Shown: positions 20,448 to 30,446 of the stretch, in pieces | Numbering within the stretch: position 1 is the first letter of the stretch | Layout: each line of letters starts with the position of its first letter | Assembly (NCBI GenBank): GCA_963971225.1 | Contig: OZ020270.1 | Span: forward strand, 65,786,932 to 65,850,931 | Direction: 5' to 3' | Source: Melieria omissa | Taxonomy: Eukaryota; Arthropoda; Insecta; Diptera; Ulidiidae | DNA: 64,000 nt | The notes under the pieces: model-generated | Databases searched by the model: none | What the model was told of the DNA's origin: nothing | The model's input: only the letters and a program-made list of their open reading frames with translations | Translations under genes and position numbers: made by a program

Positions 20448-20945
20448 TGAGTCGTCATGGCGTACCAGGACCGACTGCGGCACCTGCCGGGCACTGTGGC
20501 CCTCCCTCTCTTTGACGAAAACACGATTCGTACTATCCCTGAGTCGTACCTCTATTCGACAGCTCGTTGGAGTCATCACCGGACACTGCGCTATTGGATC
20601 TATGCTTACCAAATGGCGCCTCTCGTCCGGTGATGTCTGCCGTAGCTGTGGAGATGAAGAAGAAGTAGAAACGATACAACACTTCCTGTGCCACTGCCCG
20701 GCTCTGCAGGAACGCCGACTTCGCACCTTGGGGTCAAGGTTCCTGACAGACCTGGCTTGCGCAGCGAAAGTCGAAATCTCGAATCTGCTCTCCTTCATTA
20801 AGAGGTCGAACTGGTTTCCCCTTGACTGAGACTATTGGTTGGCTCCAGAACACCATAAGAAGGGATTCACAATGGGCCATTGTGGCCTCCGAGTGGAAGT
20901 GCGGTCCTGCCGCACACACCCTTCCCTACCTAACCTAACCTAACC
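20448..20945 (+). mobile_element. 5'-truncated LINE, RNase H/C-terminal end
   Basis: The plus frame contains RQLVGVITGHCAIGSMLTKW then CRSCGDEEEVETIQHFLCHC and ALQERRLRTLG, the RNase H end and CCHC tail of Jockey/I-type LINE Pol, followed by a short 3' UTR. It is flanked by the 13-bp duplication TATCCGGCTCGAT (20435-20447 and 20946-20958) and ends in CCTAACCTAACCTAACC rather than poly(A). The insertion lies across the BEL primer-binding site and duplicated part of it. Confidence 0.8.
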
Positions 20946-20948
20946 TAT

Positions 20949-20964
20949 CCGGCTCGATGGACCA
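20949..20964 (-). promoter_or_regulatory. BEL primer-binding site, tRNA-Tyr type
   Basis: One base inside the 5' LTR, the minus strand reads TGGTCCATCGAGCCGG. The complement CCGGCTCGATGGACCA differs at one base from the fly tRNA-Tyr 3' end as I remember it (CCGGCTCGAAGGA plus CCA). This is the expected place for priming of minus-strand DNA synthesis. The tRNA assignment is from memory. Confidence 0.6.
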
Positions 20965-20965
20965 A

Positions 20966-21503
20966 TAAATAATTCCGTCCGAAATTTATGCAAAACGCGG
21001 GGGGGTTCGTATATCGTTATAAAGGGTTTATTCTGTTTAATTCAGTGTCTGTTTAATTCAGTGTATAATGTGTGTTCACTGTAACATATAATGTGTGTTC
21101 ACTGTATGAATTCAGTTTTATGTACAATGGTTGTGATACAATGTTTGTGATTTGTGAATAATGTGAAATGTTTCTGTGTGGTACAAATTGATTGGAGAGG
21201 GCGTACTTATTTAGAGTTAAGTGTAGCTTTTGTATGTTTGGTGTAGAAAACAGAACTGCCGGCGGCGTGACGCGATCCAAAGTTCGTTAGCGAAAAACCC
21301 GACGCCACGACGTGCCAAAAAAGTGTCTAGCCAGCGGCGACTGACCGCATGATGCCGGTTGGAAGAAAAATTGGAAAGGAGTGGACATTGGAAAGGAGTG
21401 GAAAAGAAAAAAGAGAGGGTGGAGGAAGAGAGACCGAAGAAAGGATAGAACTTGAATGAGGGGAAATGGGATTCGTCGCCGCCTACTGTTGCTCATCTGA
21501 ACA
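20966..21503 (-). repeat. BEL 5' LTR
   Basis: Minus-strand 5' LTR, paired with 3539-4075. It is followed on the minus strand by the primer-binding site. The GTGAT duplication lies at 21504-21508. Confidence 0.9.
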
Positions 21504-21649
21504 GTGATATTCAGGCATAGTTTGGTATTTCAATTTTGAGTGGTGTTTATGAGTCGAATGGAGAATCTCTTGATCATCTGTAGAGTTACACAATAGGCAG
21601 ACTAATTTTTCGTTCTGTCGGTGACAAAACCACTCGCCAAGAATGTAAC

Positions 21650-22198
21650 GATTCTAATGAAGAATGAACCTCGTTAACACCCACAAGAGATATATGAAAA
21701 AATTGGGTTTAGCGACAACTGCCACTTACGTCCTATGAAAAGGACACTAAGTAAACAATTGCTGGCTTTTCGCGGAAGATGCCCCTTTGAGCACTTTTCA
21801 TCATAACCTTGATATGTTGGTGTAAAATTTAACCGAAATTATATCGTTTTACAATAAGTCAAAAGCAGTAGTTGACATTTAAGACCAATTGCTTGTTCAC
21901 TAACTATACTCTTAAGTGAAAAACCAATCGCTGTCGATTCGATCTGGATCGCTTGTACAAAAAGTACAAGCGGCGAATTTTTTTTGAAGACTTAGATTTG
22001 AGTTTAGTAAAGCTAAAGATTTTGCGTAGAACAACGTTAGCGAAAGGAAATCTTCATGCTGACTTCTTATCTCAATGCAGCCATTTTTGCCAACCTTGTC
22101 AGAAAATCACAGCGGAAAAAAGTAAAAGAACTATAGCAACACGGTGCCAATTTGGTATTAAAAACGATCCAGAGGCGTATTCTGCTTGCAATTCTTGA
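21650..22198 (+). pseudogene. piggyBac transposase remnant
   Basis: Translation of about 21755-21830 gives LLAFRGRCPF followed by a broken P..YVGVKF. This matches the conserved piggyBac block around the second catalytic Asp (pattern pFrGRcpf...KP..yGIK). Further on, KTNRCRF at about 21920 resembles the RKTRRWP block, and 21953-22198 ends in a Cys-containing tail (CSHFCQPCQ...TRCQ) like the C-terminal cysteine-rich domain. Several stops and frameshifts show long decay. The 5' part upstream of BEL is not recognisable. Confidence 0.5.
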
Positions 22199-22244
22199 AA
22201 AAAAAGTATACTTGTGGTGAATACAAAGTTTTGGTTACCTACTG

Positions 22245-22845
22245 CGCTTCCTTGCCCCCTTTCCCCGTCCGATTGAAATGAGTGCTGTAACATATATTCG
22301 AAAAACGGTATTACATACACATTTAAAAGTCGGCCTCGATAGTTCAGCGGGTAGCGCGCTGGCTTCTCATACCGAGCGCTCCAGGTTCGATTCCTGGCTT
22401 GGGCTGGAAAGAACACTCATTTACTTCTATCGCTATCCACATGAAGGGAATGAGAATTACAAGAATCGCACAAGTGCGCTCTTGGCAGGCAATGGCAAAA
22501 CCTCCAAGTGTGAAAGAAAAAACTGCCAATCGCCGTTCGGATTCGGCGTTAAACTGTAGGTCCCCTCCCTCCCTTTCCCCCATCCGTTTGAAATGTGTGT
22601 TGTATCACATGTTGGAAAAAACAGTGTTGCATACACATTTCAAACGGGTGGAATTTGTGGTATCACAACGGGCCCATAGGCCTAAGTGTGTCTCATACAG
22701 AGGCAGCCACTTAACCAACCAACCAACACATTTAAAAACGGGTGAAATTTGTGGTGTATCACAACGGGTCTCATAATAGGCCTTCGAGTGTGTCTCTTAC
22801 AGAGGCAGCCACAATAACCTAAGTTGCCCTAACCTAGTTGCCCTA
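22245..22845. repeat. Direct-repeat cluster around a SINE
   Basis: A ~85-bp block (ccctttcccc...tgaaatg..gtgctgta...catacacattt) occurs at about 22253-22328 and again at about 22575-22650. A second block (gaaatttgtggtatcacaacggg...gaggcagccac) occurs at about 22650-22712 and 22745-22812. This looks like local duplication of a dispersed repeat on both sides of the SINE. No coding content. Confidence 0.5.
22331..22565 (+). mobile_element. tRNA-derived SINE, family A
   Basis: The head is tRNA-like: A box TAGTTCAGCGGG at 22340-22351 and a perfect B box GGTTCGATTCC at 22384-22394. The tRNA-unrelated body ends CGGCGTTAAACTGTAGGTCCC. This body shares blocks (ATGGCAAAACCTC, CCGTTCGGA.TCGGC, AAACTGTAGGTCCC) with the SINE at 48903-49240, which has a different tRNA head. 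The internal promoter would be read by Pol III; mobilisation needs a partner LINE. Confidence 0.7.
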
Positions 22846-22997
22846 ATTGCAAACAAATATAGAAAAATTTGTTAACTTATTTATCTGTAAGATAATAAAG
22901 ATTAAAGATAAGAAATTATTTTTTATTATAATTGGTCAAAAAATTCATAAAAACAATGCAAAGTACCATATGGGTGAAATATCACCCGAACATCTTA

Positions 22998-23940
22998 CAT
23001 TGTGACCGAAAAGTTTCCGAAAATTCTCATTTAAAATTCGCGCGCTGTATATTTTTCGATATTTTAAGTTTCTGTAGGTTGGTAGCACTGTCCTTAATTA
23101 CTATGCCAAAAATGAGCGCGATCTTTCAGACAGTTTGTTTACGGCAGCTGTTGAAACCAGTTCACCTCAGTAGTGCGTTGCGATTTTGTTGAGAATTTTC
23201 TTCAAAATGAGTACCGTGAACAGGTCTCTTTGGACGTGCTTGATCGTGCCAATTCCGATCCAACTTTCATGGAACGCATCATAACTGTTGACGAGACATG
23301 GGTCTACGAGTACGACATGCAAACAAGCCAACAATCACCGGAATGGAGAGGAAAAGACGAGCCGAAACCGAAAAAACCACGCCAAAGTCGCTCGAAAATC
23401 AAGGTAATGCTGATTGTTTTCTTCGATATTCGTGGTGTGGTGCATCATGAATTCGTCCCTGAAGGACAAACAGTCGGTAAAGACTATTATTTAACTGTTT
23501 TAAGACGTTTGCGTGAAAATATCCGCCGTAAACGGCCTCAATTGTGGAAGGATAATTCATGGATTTTTCATGATTATCGTCCCTCGCACCGAGCCAACAT
23601 TATCAACGATTTTAAGGCCAAACATTCAATAAATACCATCGAACAGCCACCGTATTCACCTGATCTTGCACCGTGTGACTTTTTCCTGTTTCCCAAACTC
23701 AAATTACCACTCAGAGGAACGCGTTTTGAATCCATAGAAGACGTAAAACAGAATTCGCAGAGGGAACTCAAAGCCATACCGGAAAGCGCCTATAAAAAAT
23801 GTTTTGATGATTGGAAGAAACGTTGGCATATGTGTATAGCTTCTAATGGAGCATATTTTGAAGGAGATAAAATAAATATTGATGAAGATTAAGAGTTTTG
23901 CGTTTTATTTAAAATTTCCGGAAACTTTTCGGTCACAAGG
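22998..23940 (+). mobile_element. Deleted mariner, family M2, copy 1
   Basis: The ends CATTGTGACCGAAAAGTTTC and its inverted partner (rc CCTTGTGACCGAAAAGTTTC) are flanked by TA at 22996-22997 and 23941-23942. At 943 bp it lacks the region for the DNA-binding domain, as does the copy at 37719-38597. It sits inside the right end of the piggyBac-like element. Confidence 0.9.
23173..23892 (+). pseudogene. M2 mariner transposase, N-terminally deleted
   Basis: Retains the first catalytic block (IITVDETWVYEYD) and the third (YSPDLAPCDFFLFP), spaced as in mariner DD34D enzymes. The second block reads HDYRPSHRANII where the sister copy has HDDNAPSHRANII, so the second catalytic Asp region is damaged. 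The N-terminal helix-turn-helix domains are missing. Ends KRWHMCIASNGAYFEGD. Not functional. Confidence 0.85.
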
Positions 23941-23977
23941 TATGTGTGAGTTTTTTTGAACGTCGGATGAGGGTTAA

Positions 23978-24280
23978 AAAAAAATAAAATTTTTCAATTT
24001 TAAATTTAATAAAAGTAAGTTAGTTATACTTACTACGTAAAATATTACTCCAATCATTGGATATTATATCGCCTTTTGGAGCAACGTATGCTAGAGCGTC
24101 AGATAGAGACTGAATTCAAAAATTTTTATCGTTTTGAAAAGAGCGAAAAGAACGATTTAGTCGCTCTAGATGACATATAAGAGGTGAACCAGAAACATTT
24201 TAGAATTTTTACGCATCCAGCATACGAAAATGTCAAGAATTAGGAGCTTGGTATTTTCGAGTGTATCTATGAATATTGGG
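23978..24280. other. AT-rich spacer
   Basis: AT-rich sequence after the piggyBac 3' end. I see no gene or clear repeat. Confidence 0.5.
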
Positions 24281-24394
24281 TCTACTTTAGTCAACATGTC
24301 CAACCTGCAAGAGCGCTGCGGCAATTTAATATTGGACATTTACTTGACTGTAAGACGAAGTCTGCAGAACCAAGGGATCAGACAGAAAAAAGGG

Positions 24395-24690
24395 TCGAAG
24401 CAACCCAGAAGTGGTGAAAAGGGTTGTTAGCACATATCGGAATAACCCCACGAGGTCGACTCGAGATGTTGCAGCTGCAGCAGGCACATCGCAATCAACT
24501 GTGATGCGATATAAGCGAAGCCAAGGATTAAGGACCTATAAACAGCAGAAAGTGCCTGGCCGGTCGAAAGCAAAAGAAAAAATAGGGCTCGAAAACTGTA
24601 TAACCATTATGCAACTAAGTTCTATTGCGTGATTCTCGATGATGAAACCTACTGTAAGGTGGACTTCAAGCAGTTTCTAATGTAGCAAAC
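24395..24690 (+). pseudogene. Tc1/mariner-superfamily transposase fragment
   Basis: The frame at 24411 reads VVSTYRNNPTRSTRDVAAAA then STVMRYKRSQGLRTYKQQKV, a helix-turn-helix N-terminal region of IS630-Tc1-mariner type. After a deletion and frame break near 24600, FYCVILDDETYCKVDFKQF gives the first catalytic Asp block. The rest of the catalytic domain is gone and no terminal repeats could be found. The subfamily (for example maT-like) is not certain. Confidence 0.6.
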
Positions 24691-24699
24691 CCTAAAAAA

Positions 24700-25015
24700 A
24701 ACAAAAAATTTTAGCAAAAACTGTACATCACAGTTCTGAAATCGATGGAAGCAAGCCTATGCAATAGTCACCGAACGTATTGTCCAGCCTCTAACTAAAG
24801 ACGTTAAGAAAAATATAAAAAAAATATTTCACACAATTTTTTTTTAATTAGAGTTCAAGAAATGTATAATAAACTACAGTTTAATTTTTTCTAGTTCACT
24901 CCTTATGTAGGTATCACTAAAGACTTTGTCATCGAAAATGTATTTTCGTATAAATTGCAGATGAAGGCTATTAAAAATAGGCCATCGAAATGTGTAAAAA
25001 AAATTAATTTCAATA
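24700..25015. other. AT-rich spacer
   Basis: No gene seen; AT-rich with poly-A/T runs. Confidence 0.5.
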
Positions 25016-25019
25016 TCAA

Positions 25020-25112
25020 AAATACCACCCAACAACGGGGTGTTTTGAACTCGCGACCTTTGAGTTGCGAACAGTATCAATGGTCCGTTGCGCCATTTAA
25101 CGTAACGAGTGC
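25020..25112 (-). repeat. tRNA-like SINE head or tRNA relic
   Basis: On the minus strand an A-box-like TGGCGCAACGG at about 25092-25102 is followed 32 nt later by GAGTTCAAAAC, a B-box-like element. The spacing fits a tRNA-derived Pol III promoter. The acceptor stem does not pair well, so it is not a working tRNA. An AT-rich tail follows. Confidence 0.45.
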
Positions 25113-25310
25113 TTTGGAATATGTGCTCTTATGTACAAAACATATGTGTGTCATGTATATCTAATTATAGCAAATAACATTTTTCTGTTCAAATGATTTT
25201 CGCCGCAAAATTTTTCTGTTACGATTTTGCCGTCTTATGTTGCTTACAGACCCGTTTAACAGAAAAATTCGATTCTAACTTGAGGTTAACAGAGAGAATC
25301 GAGGCTAATA

Positions 25311-26132
25311 GCCTATTTCCACTGAGCGCTTAACTGCAGTGAAGGGCTCTGTTAAATTTGAGAACTGTCAAGCGTTTCCACCGGAGTCGAGTTAAATGCA
25401 GCAGCTGTTTTTTGTTTACATTTTTATTTGGTCAAGCCAAATTCTGCATTTATTTCTGGGCAGCTACAGCTTACCCATCGCCGCCATCTCCTTGTATACG
25501 TTTGTATCGTTTCTTGTAACCCCTCTTCTGCATGAAAACCACTCCGCTTTCCTTCTCAACAGTCTAGGAATGTCTGCGTTTTCATATTTGTGAAAATTTA
25601 TTTCATTTATGAAAATGTATTTCATTTGTCAATGTTTATTTCATTTGTGACAGTTGTCAGCTGATTGATATCAGAGCTGTCTGAATTTTTAATGTCAAGA
25701 GGGTTCATGAAAAGTTCCACGTTTTTTATTTTCTTTTTCAGCATTTATTACTGGCAAATAATAGAAGTTTTGACTTGGACTTTGACAGACGATATGTATT
25801 TATGCGAAAAATGTAGTAAAGAGTAATTGTCTTGGCAAAAAATCTACCACACCGAACGCAATTCAAATCCCTTCTTTCGTTTGTGTTCGTACGGCTCATG
25901 CAGCGCCTGAAAGCATGCTATCAAAATTTGTACATTTGTGAATATTGTCCCCCTATTTGAACATAACATTTTCTGTTAGACGTCTGTAAATCGCAAAACT
26001 GTGTTAACTCAGTTTTGAAAGTGAGTTCACGCACTTTGATACAAAAACAATTGTATGGGAATTTGAGCATTTAAATGCGATGTTAAACTGCAGTTAAGCG
26101 TAAACTGCAGTTAAGGCCCAGTGGAAATACGC
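25311..26132. mobile_element. MITE with ~30-bp inverted ends
   Basis: The left end GCCTATTTCCACTGAGCGCTTAACTGCAGT mirrors the right end (rc GCGTATTTCCACTGGGCCTTAACTGCAGT), with TA at 25309-25310 and 26133-26134. The 822-bp interior shows no transposase. TA flanks suggest a Tc1/mariner or pogo-type parent, but the family is unknown. Confidence 0.6.
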
Positions 26133-26139
26133 TATAATA

Positions 26140-26485
26140 GCATATTTCCACCGAGCGCTTAAATGCATTAAATGCAAGCCAAATTCTGCATTTATTTGTG
26201 GGCAGCCACCGCTTACCCATCGCCGCCATCTCCTTGTATACGTATGTATGGATTCTTGTAGCCCCTCTACTGCAAGAAAACCAATTCGCTTTCCTTCTCA
26301 ACAGTCTAGGAATGTCTGCGTTTTCATATTTGTGAAAATTTATTTCATTTGTAAATGTTTATTTCATTTATGAAAGTTGTCAGCTGATTGATACCAGAGC
26401 TGTCTGAATTTTTAATGTCAAGAGGGTAAGTGAGAAGTTTCACGTTTTTGATTTTCTCTTTCTGCATTTATTATTGGCAAATAAC
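26140..26485. mobile_element. Truncated second copy of the same MITE
   Basis: Starts GCATATTTCCACCGAGCGCTTAA right after the first copy and runs parallel to 25311-25766 (shared ttcccttctcaacagtctagg and gtcagctgattgat blocks), with ~100 bp missing near the start. Ends abruptly at about 26485. Confidence 0.55.
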
Positions 26486-26711
26486 ACTACTCGACAAAAA
26501 ATGGGTTCATCGCGTGCTCCTAAAAACAAAAGTATTTTTTAGACTAATGTTCGGCTGCTGAACACGAAACTGAAAATCAAAACATTTTCTTACGGAGCGT
26601 TTTCGAAAAATCGTCGAAAAACACGTTTTTCCCCTCTTATTTCAGTTATGAGCACATATCTTGTAAACCAACCATCCTACTAACACAAGTGACCTGTCGT
26701 TCAGAAGGTAA
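26486..26711. other. Unclassified spacer
   Basis: About 225 bp without a gene or recognisable element end. Confidence 0.4.
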
Positions 26712-26996
26712 TTAACCCTCATCGGTCCCTCTAGAAATACATCTAATCGGTTCCATTGTATGCGCGCGCATACACATATATTTTTAATTGAAACAAGCTA
26801 ACAAAAATTAACAACCATTTATGTTTTGTGATTTTTTATGTTTATTATATTATTTACTATCACATTGATATATTTGAACTTCATAAAGGTAGATTTAGAA
26901 TGAAATTAAAATTAGAATATTACATACATTAGAAAAAAAAATTATTACATACATTAGAAAAAAAAATGAATTTTTAACTTTTGTCAATTATTTGTA

Positions 26997-29872
26997 GGGG
27001 ACTGTCACGTAGGTTGAGACGGCACGTAGAAACCCCCATTTTTTTTCAATGACAGCTGTCAGCCATGTTATTCATACTCTAAAGTTGTTGTATCATTCGT
27101 AGGAAACTTTTCATAGTATATAGACGTGTTTTCTCACACTCCTTGTTTGGTCCCAGACCACACGAAAACAAATTGAAAAAAAGTGTTTTTCGAATTTTTT
27201 GCAACGTAAAGAAAGTGAATATATTCCAGTCTCTATAAAAAGTGAGCATTACATTTACACTACAGTTTTAAGTCTTTTTTAATATTCCGGAGTGATTTCG
27301 AACATTTCTTGTGATGAAAAAAAAATATTGCGTCATGTCAAAATGGCGGCGAATCACGTAGGTTGAGACACTTTAGTCACGTAGGTTGAGACACTTTGCA
27401 ATGCTATAGAAAAACGTTTAGAAACGTCATTTGATGATTGTTTGTGTTCAGAAATGCAATTCGACGTTCGTCCAAATTGATTTTTTTCTTTGTTTTCTTT
27501 TTTTGTTTTTTGTTTTTTTTAATTTTTAAACATTTTAAGCCACAAATATGGCAAATCGTCGAGAAAGAAAAACTGATCATGGTATTAGCGATTTTAATGC
27601 ATTGCTCGATGCGATCAAAGCCATCAAGATCGAAAAAAAGACCATCCGAGAAACTTCGCGTGCATTTTTCATTGACAAAAGCAGCCTTTCGCGGTATATA
27701 AAAAAAGTTTGACTAACAGGTAGAAGACATCACTAAAGTGCCTGATCGCGATTTGTTGGGCATTGTTCGCCGTATTGGATCGTATGCGACAACAAAACAG
27801 GTATGAATGATATTTTCTTTATTTTTTCTTCAATTTTTCAACTAAATAATAATTTTATTTCTTTTCAGGTTTTTGATGAAGAACAAGAAAAAGCACTTGT
27901 CGAATATATCGTGCGTTGTTGCCGCATGTACTATGGTCTCAGCATTACCGAATTGCGAGAGTTGGCATATCAATATGCGCGCAAGCTGAATATCACTTAT
28001 CCGCCGAAGGATCAAATGGCCGGTAAAACCTGGTATTACGGTTTCATGTATCGGCACAGAAATCTTAGCTTGCGTACACCAGAACAGACCAGTTTCAATC
28101 GAATCCGATCGTTTTGCAAGGAAAATGTCGCCAACTTCTTCGAAAATTACAAAGCAATAATGGACATTCATCACTTTGAACCACACTGTATCTACAACGT
28201 TGATGAGACTGGATTTTCGACAGTCCCCACAAAATTTGGAAAGGTAATCTGACTTAAAGGTTTGAAACGAGTTGGAAAGGCAGCTGCAGCCGAGCGTGGA
28301 ACGTTGGTAACAATGGCGTTGGCAGTCAACGCGAGCGGCAATTCCGTTCCACCTTTCTTTATTTTTCCTCGGAAGAATATGCAAAGCTATTTTATGGATA
28401 GTGCTTCGCCTAACTATGATGCCGCCTGCAATGAATCAGGTTGGATGACACAAATCGAATTCGTAAAATACTTGCACCACTTCATCAAGTATGCAAACCC
28501 AAGTCGTAACAAACCAGTGTTACTCATTCTTGACAATCACACATCCCACCTATCGATAGAAGCTATCGATTTGGCTTTGGACAACGGAATTGTTATGTTA
28601 ACTTTTCCACCACATTGTTCTCATAAGATGCAGCCACTAGATGTGTCCATATAGGCCCAGTGACGACATACTATCACTCAGAATGCAGTGGTTGGCAAAA
28701 TTCAAATGCCGGAAAAGTGCTGGAGATTCGTCACATTCCTGGACTCGTGTGCAAGGCATTGGATCATGCCTTAACACCCAAGAACATCAAGTCTGGTTTT
28801 GCTGCTACTGGCGTTTTTCTAGTTAACATGAATGTATTCTCTGATGCTGACTTTATTCAAGCCGACCAAAGCGACCAACGTCAAATGGCTCAATCGATTG
28901 AACTTCAATACACTGAAGAAGAGCAACGACGAATTTATCGTAATGAAACTGCCGACCTTGACGTGGCTTTAAACGTTGAAGATTCGACTTCCGAAGCAAC
29001 AACATCGGTTGAACCATCAATTGTAACAACATCGGCCGGATCGGCTTCTCGTTCGAAAAGTTTGTCATCGTTGCTCAGCGATATTGAGTTCAGCAAACTA
29101 CGCCGCGGAAAAAATCAAATCGTGGCCGTAAGCCGGGAACGAGTCGAATTCTCACATCACCAGAAAATGTTGCAAATATCAAGGAAAAGCAACAAAAACG
29201 TCAAGAAAAGGCCGAAAGAAAGAAGGAGAAAGAAGAAACGAAAGCACAGAAGCGAAAGATTTCACTGCAAAAAGAAACACCCACAAAGCGACCACAGCCA
29301 ACACGGGCCGCCAAAAAAAATCGTCATCATCGTCGGAAGAAGATGTGGATTTCTGCTTGATCTGCATGAAAATGCTGCCAGCCAAAATGACTAAAAACAA
29401 TTCTATTGAATGCAACAAGTGTAAGCGACCATTTTATTTGAAATGTGTTAACATGTCACGAAGCTATTTCACTTGCCAGAATTGCGATTCTGATGCCGAC
29501 CTCTCGGAATGATAAAAAATCAATTATTTTTTTTTACTTTTTTTAACATTTCTTGTGGCTGAGGCCTTCCAAATGATTGAATAAACAATAAACACTTGAA
29601 ATCTGGAGTATACGCTTTATTTTGTCTAACCCACATTCAATTACATATAGTGTCTCAACCTACGTGACAAATTTGTTTGGGCCAAAAAATTATGTGTTCA
29701 GAAAATTGGTCATAACTTTTTTTTCTTGAAACAATCCAACTAGTTACTTGGCTACAAAATTGTAGCCAAAGAAATTACCTTTCCAACAATATAAAGTTTA
29801 TTGTACTATCACTTTTGAGTAAAAAGTTATGGCTAAAAAACAAAACCCGTCTCAACCTACGTGACAGTCCCC
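26997..29872 (+). mobile_element. pogo-family DNA transposon
   Basis: The ends GGGGACTGTCACGTAGGTTG...and their inverted copy (26 bp perfect) are flanked by TA at 26995-26996 and 29873-29874. The core GTCACGTAGGTTGAGAC recurs inside at about 27354 and 27379 and, inverted, at about 29644, as subterminal binding sites. At 2876 bp, with one pogo-type transposase gene, it is full length but carries frame lesions. Confidence 0.92.
27548..29512 (+). pseudogene. pogo transposase with intron and PHD-like tail
   Basis: ATG at 27548 (MANRRERKTDHG). The first ~60 residues are a psq/CENP-B-type helix-turn-helix (IRETSRAFFIDKSSLSRYI). A 68-nt intron, 27801-27868, has GTATGA...TTTTCAG borders. Next come a CENP-B/HTH-like region and the DDE_1 catalytic domain: YNVDETGFS (first Asp), LLILDNHTSHLS (second), HKMQPLDVS (third). 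The C-terminus has a CX2C...CX2C...C...CX2C finger (FCLICMKML, CNKCKRPFYLKC, FTCQNC), PHD-like but with Tyr where PHD fingers have His. Lesions: a frameshift and stop near 27710, a stop near 28251, and frameshifts near 28652 and 29150. Decayed recently, no longer functional. Confidence 0.88.
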
Positions 29873-29876
29873 TAAA

Positions 29877-30010
29877 TTTTTCGCATAAATTGAAATTATG
29901 TTCGGCACAAATGAAATTTCTACACTTTTCACAGCGTGTGGCAAAAAGATTTTTGTTATTTTTATATGTGCAGATGTAGCATCGGCCTCGTTTTGATGTA
30001 CAGTGGACGT
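29877..30010 (-). pseudogene. piggyBac transposase C-terminal cysteine-rich domain
   Basis: The minus frame reads SKRGRCYICTYKNNK then RCEKCRNFICAEHNFNLC. The pattern CX2C...CX2CX4CX2HX4C matches the zinc-binding C-terminal domain that binds piggyBac end repeats. The pogo element inserted a few codons before the stop. The rest of the transposase is absent. Confidence 0.65.
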
Positions 30011-30012
30011 CC

Positions 30013-30130
30013 AATATAACGAATGTTATGTTGTACCCCCAATTTGTTAAATCGAAAAATTCGTTAAATCGATCGAACTTTGTTTTTGTTTTAAACCATC
30101 CTTCTTAAAGAAATAAGTAGAGTCCGTAAA
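30013..30130. other. Unclassified, possible pogo/Tigger-type end
   Basis: The segment contains ccaatataacgaatg and ttcgttaaatcga, which resemble Tigger-type terminal repeats, but no partner end is seen. Confidence 0.25.
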
Positions 30131-30446
30131 CTAACAAAACGAAGCTACGGTACATGTTGGTAAATCAGTATTAATACCAAATGATTCCGCGTTTTTAATT
30201 GATGTTAACATAGGATATAGAAGATTAACCACGCCTACCTAATACGCCTTCTCGCCACGATCACTATAATAACAAATCAGCCATGATATATATGTCACAG
30301 CAATATGGGTGTCAAACGATTTAGCGATTCGATAGGGGGAATGGGGTGGGTTTTTGATAAGGGGCTCGGCACCGCCCATACAACTTAAATTTTCAATATG
30401 GAATATCTTCGGAAATCGGGCAGCATTAAAATTCGGTGCGGGGCCA
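30131..30446 (+). mobile_element. Helitron fragment
   Basis: Matches 56546-56862 in the right arm (aaactaacaaaacgaagc ... ggtgcggggccac) with few changes, so it is a piece of Helitron 1. It joins directly to the hAT interior at 30447, without Helitron or hAT termini. Confidence 0.7.

Larger units (their letters stand above)
3539..21503 (-). mobile_element. BEL/Pao LTR retrotransposon with nested elements
   Basis: Two ~537-bp direct repeats (3539-4075 and 20966-21503) bound a minus-strand gag-pol of BEL/Pao type and are flanked by the 5-bp duplication GTGAT (3534-3538 and 21504-21508). The 17,965-bp span shrinks to about 8.4 kb after removing the gypsy at 9386-15387, the RTE at ~16620-19715 and the LINE scrap at 20448-20945. 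Domain order on the minus strand is gag, zinc knuckles, protease, RT, RNase H, integrase, C-terminal DUF5641-like region. Stops separate the pieces, so this copy is dead. The LTRs differ at about six sites. Confidence 0.92.
3021..23973 (+). mobile_element. piggyBac-like element, opened by nested insertions
   Basis: The left end TTAA|CCCTAATTCGTCGTTC (TTAA at 3017-3020) mirrors the right end GAACGTCGGATGAGGG|TTAA (TTAA at 23974-23977). Subterminal copies of ttcgggtgatatttcaccc occur near 3035-3225 and, inverted, at 22968-22990. TTAA flanks and CCC...GGG ends are typical of piggyBac transposons. The original element was roughly 2 kb; BEL (3539-21503), a SINE and a mariner (22998-23940) account for most of the present length. 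Transposase remnants lie at 21650-22198. Confidence 0.7.
26716..30012 (-). mobile_element. piggyBac-like relic B, opened by pogo
   Basis: A TTAA|CCCTCATCGGTCC end at 26712-26728 resembles the piggyBac end at 23955-23977. On the far side of the pogo element, minus 29877-30010 encodes a piggyBac cysteine-rich tail, in the orientation that puts 26716 at the 3' end. The 5' remainder is missing beyond about 30012. Confidence 0.5.

Noticed and set aside
20104..20829. Single 241-codon plus frame as one gene
   Set aside because: It crosses the LINE insertion boundary at 20448; the first half is BEL leader and the second half is the LINE RNase H end.
20925..20945. True telomere repeat array
   Set aside because: Only about three units, inside a LINE bounded by a 13-bp duplication.
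22331..22408. tRNA gene
   Set aside because: A and B boxes are good, but it is fused to a SINE body and the acceptor arms do not pair fully; treated as a SINE.
24230..24430. 66-codon plus frame
   Set aside because: No motif; it ends where the transposase-like frame begins and is most likely chance.
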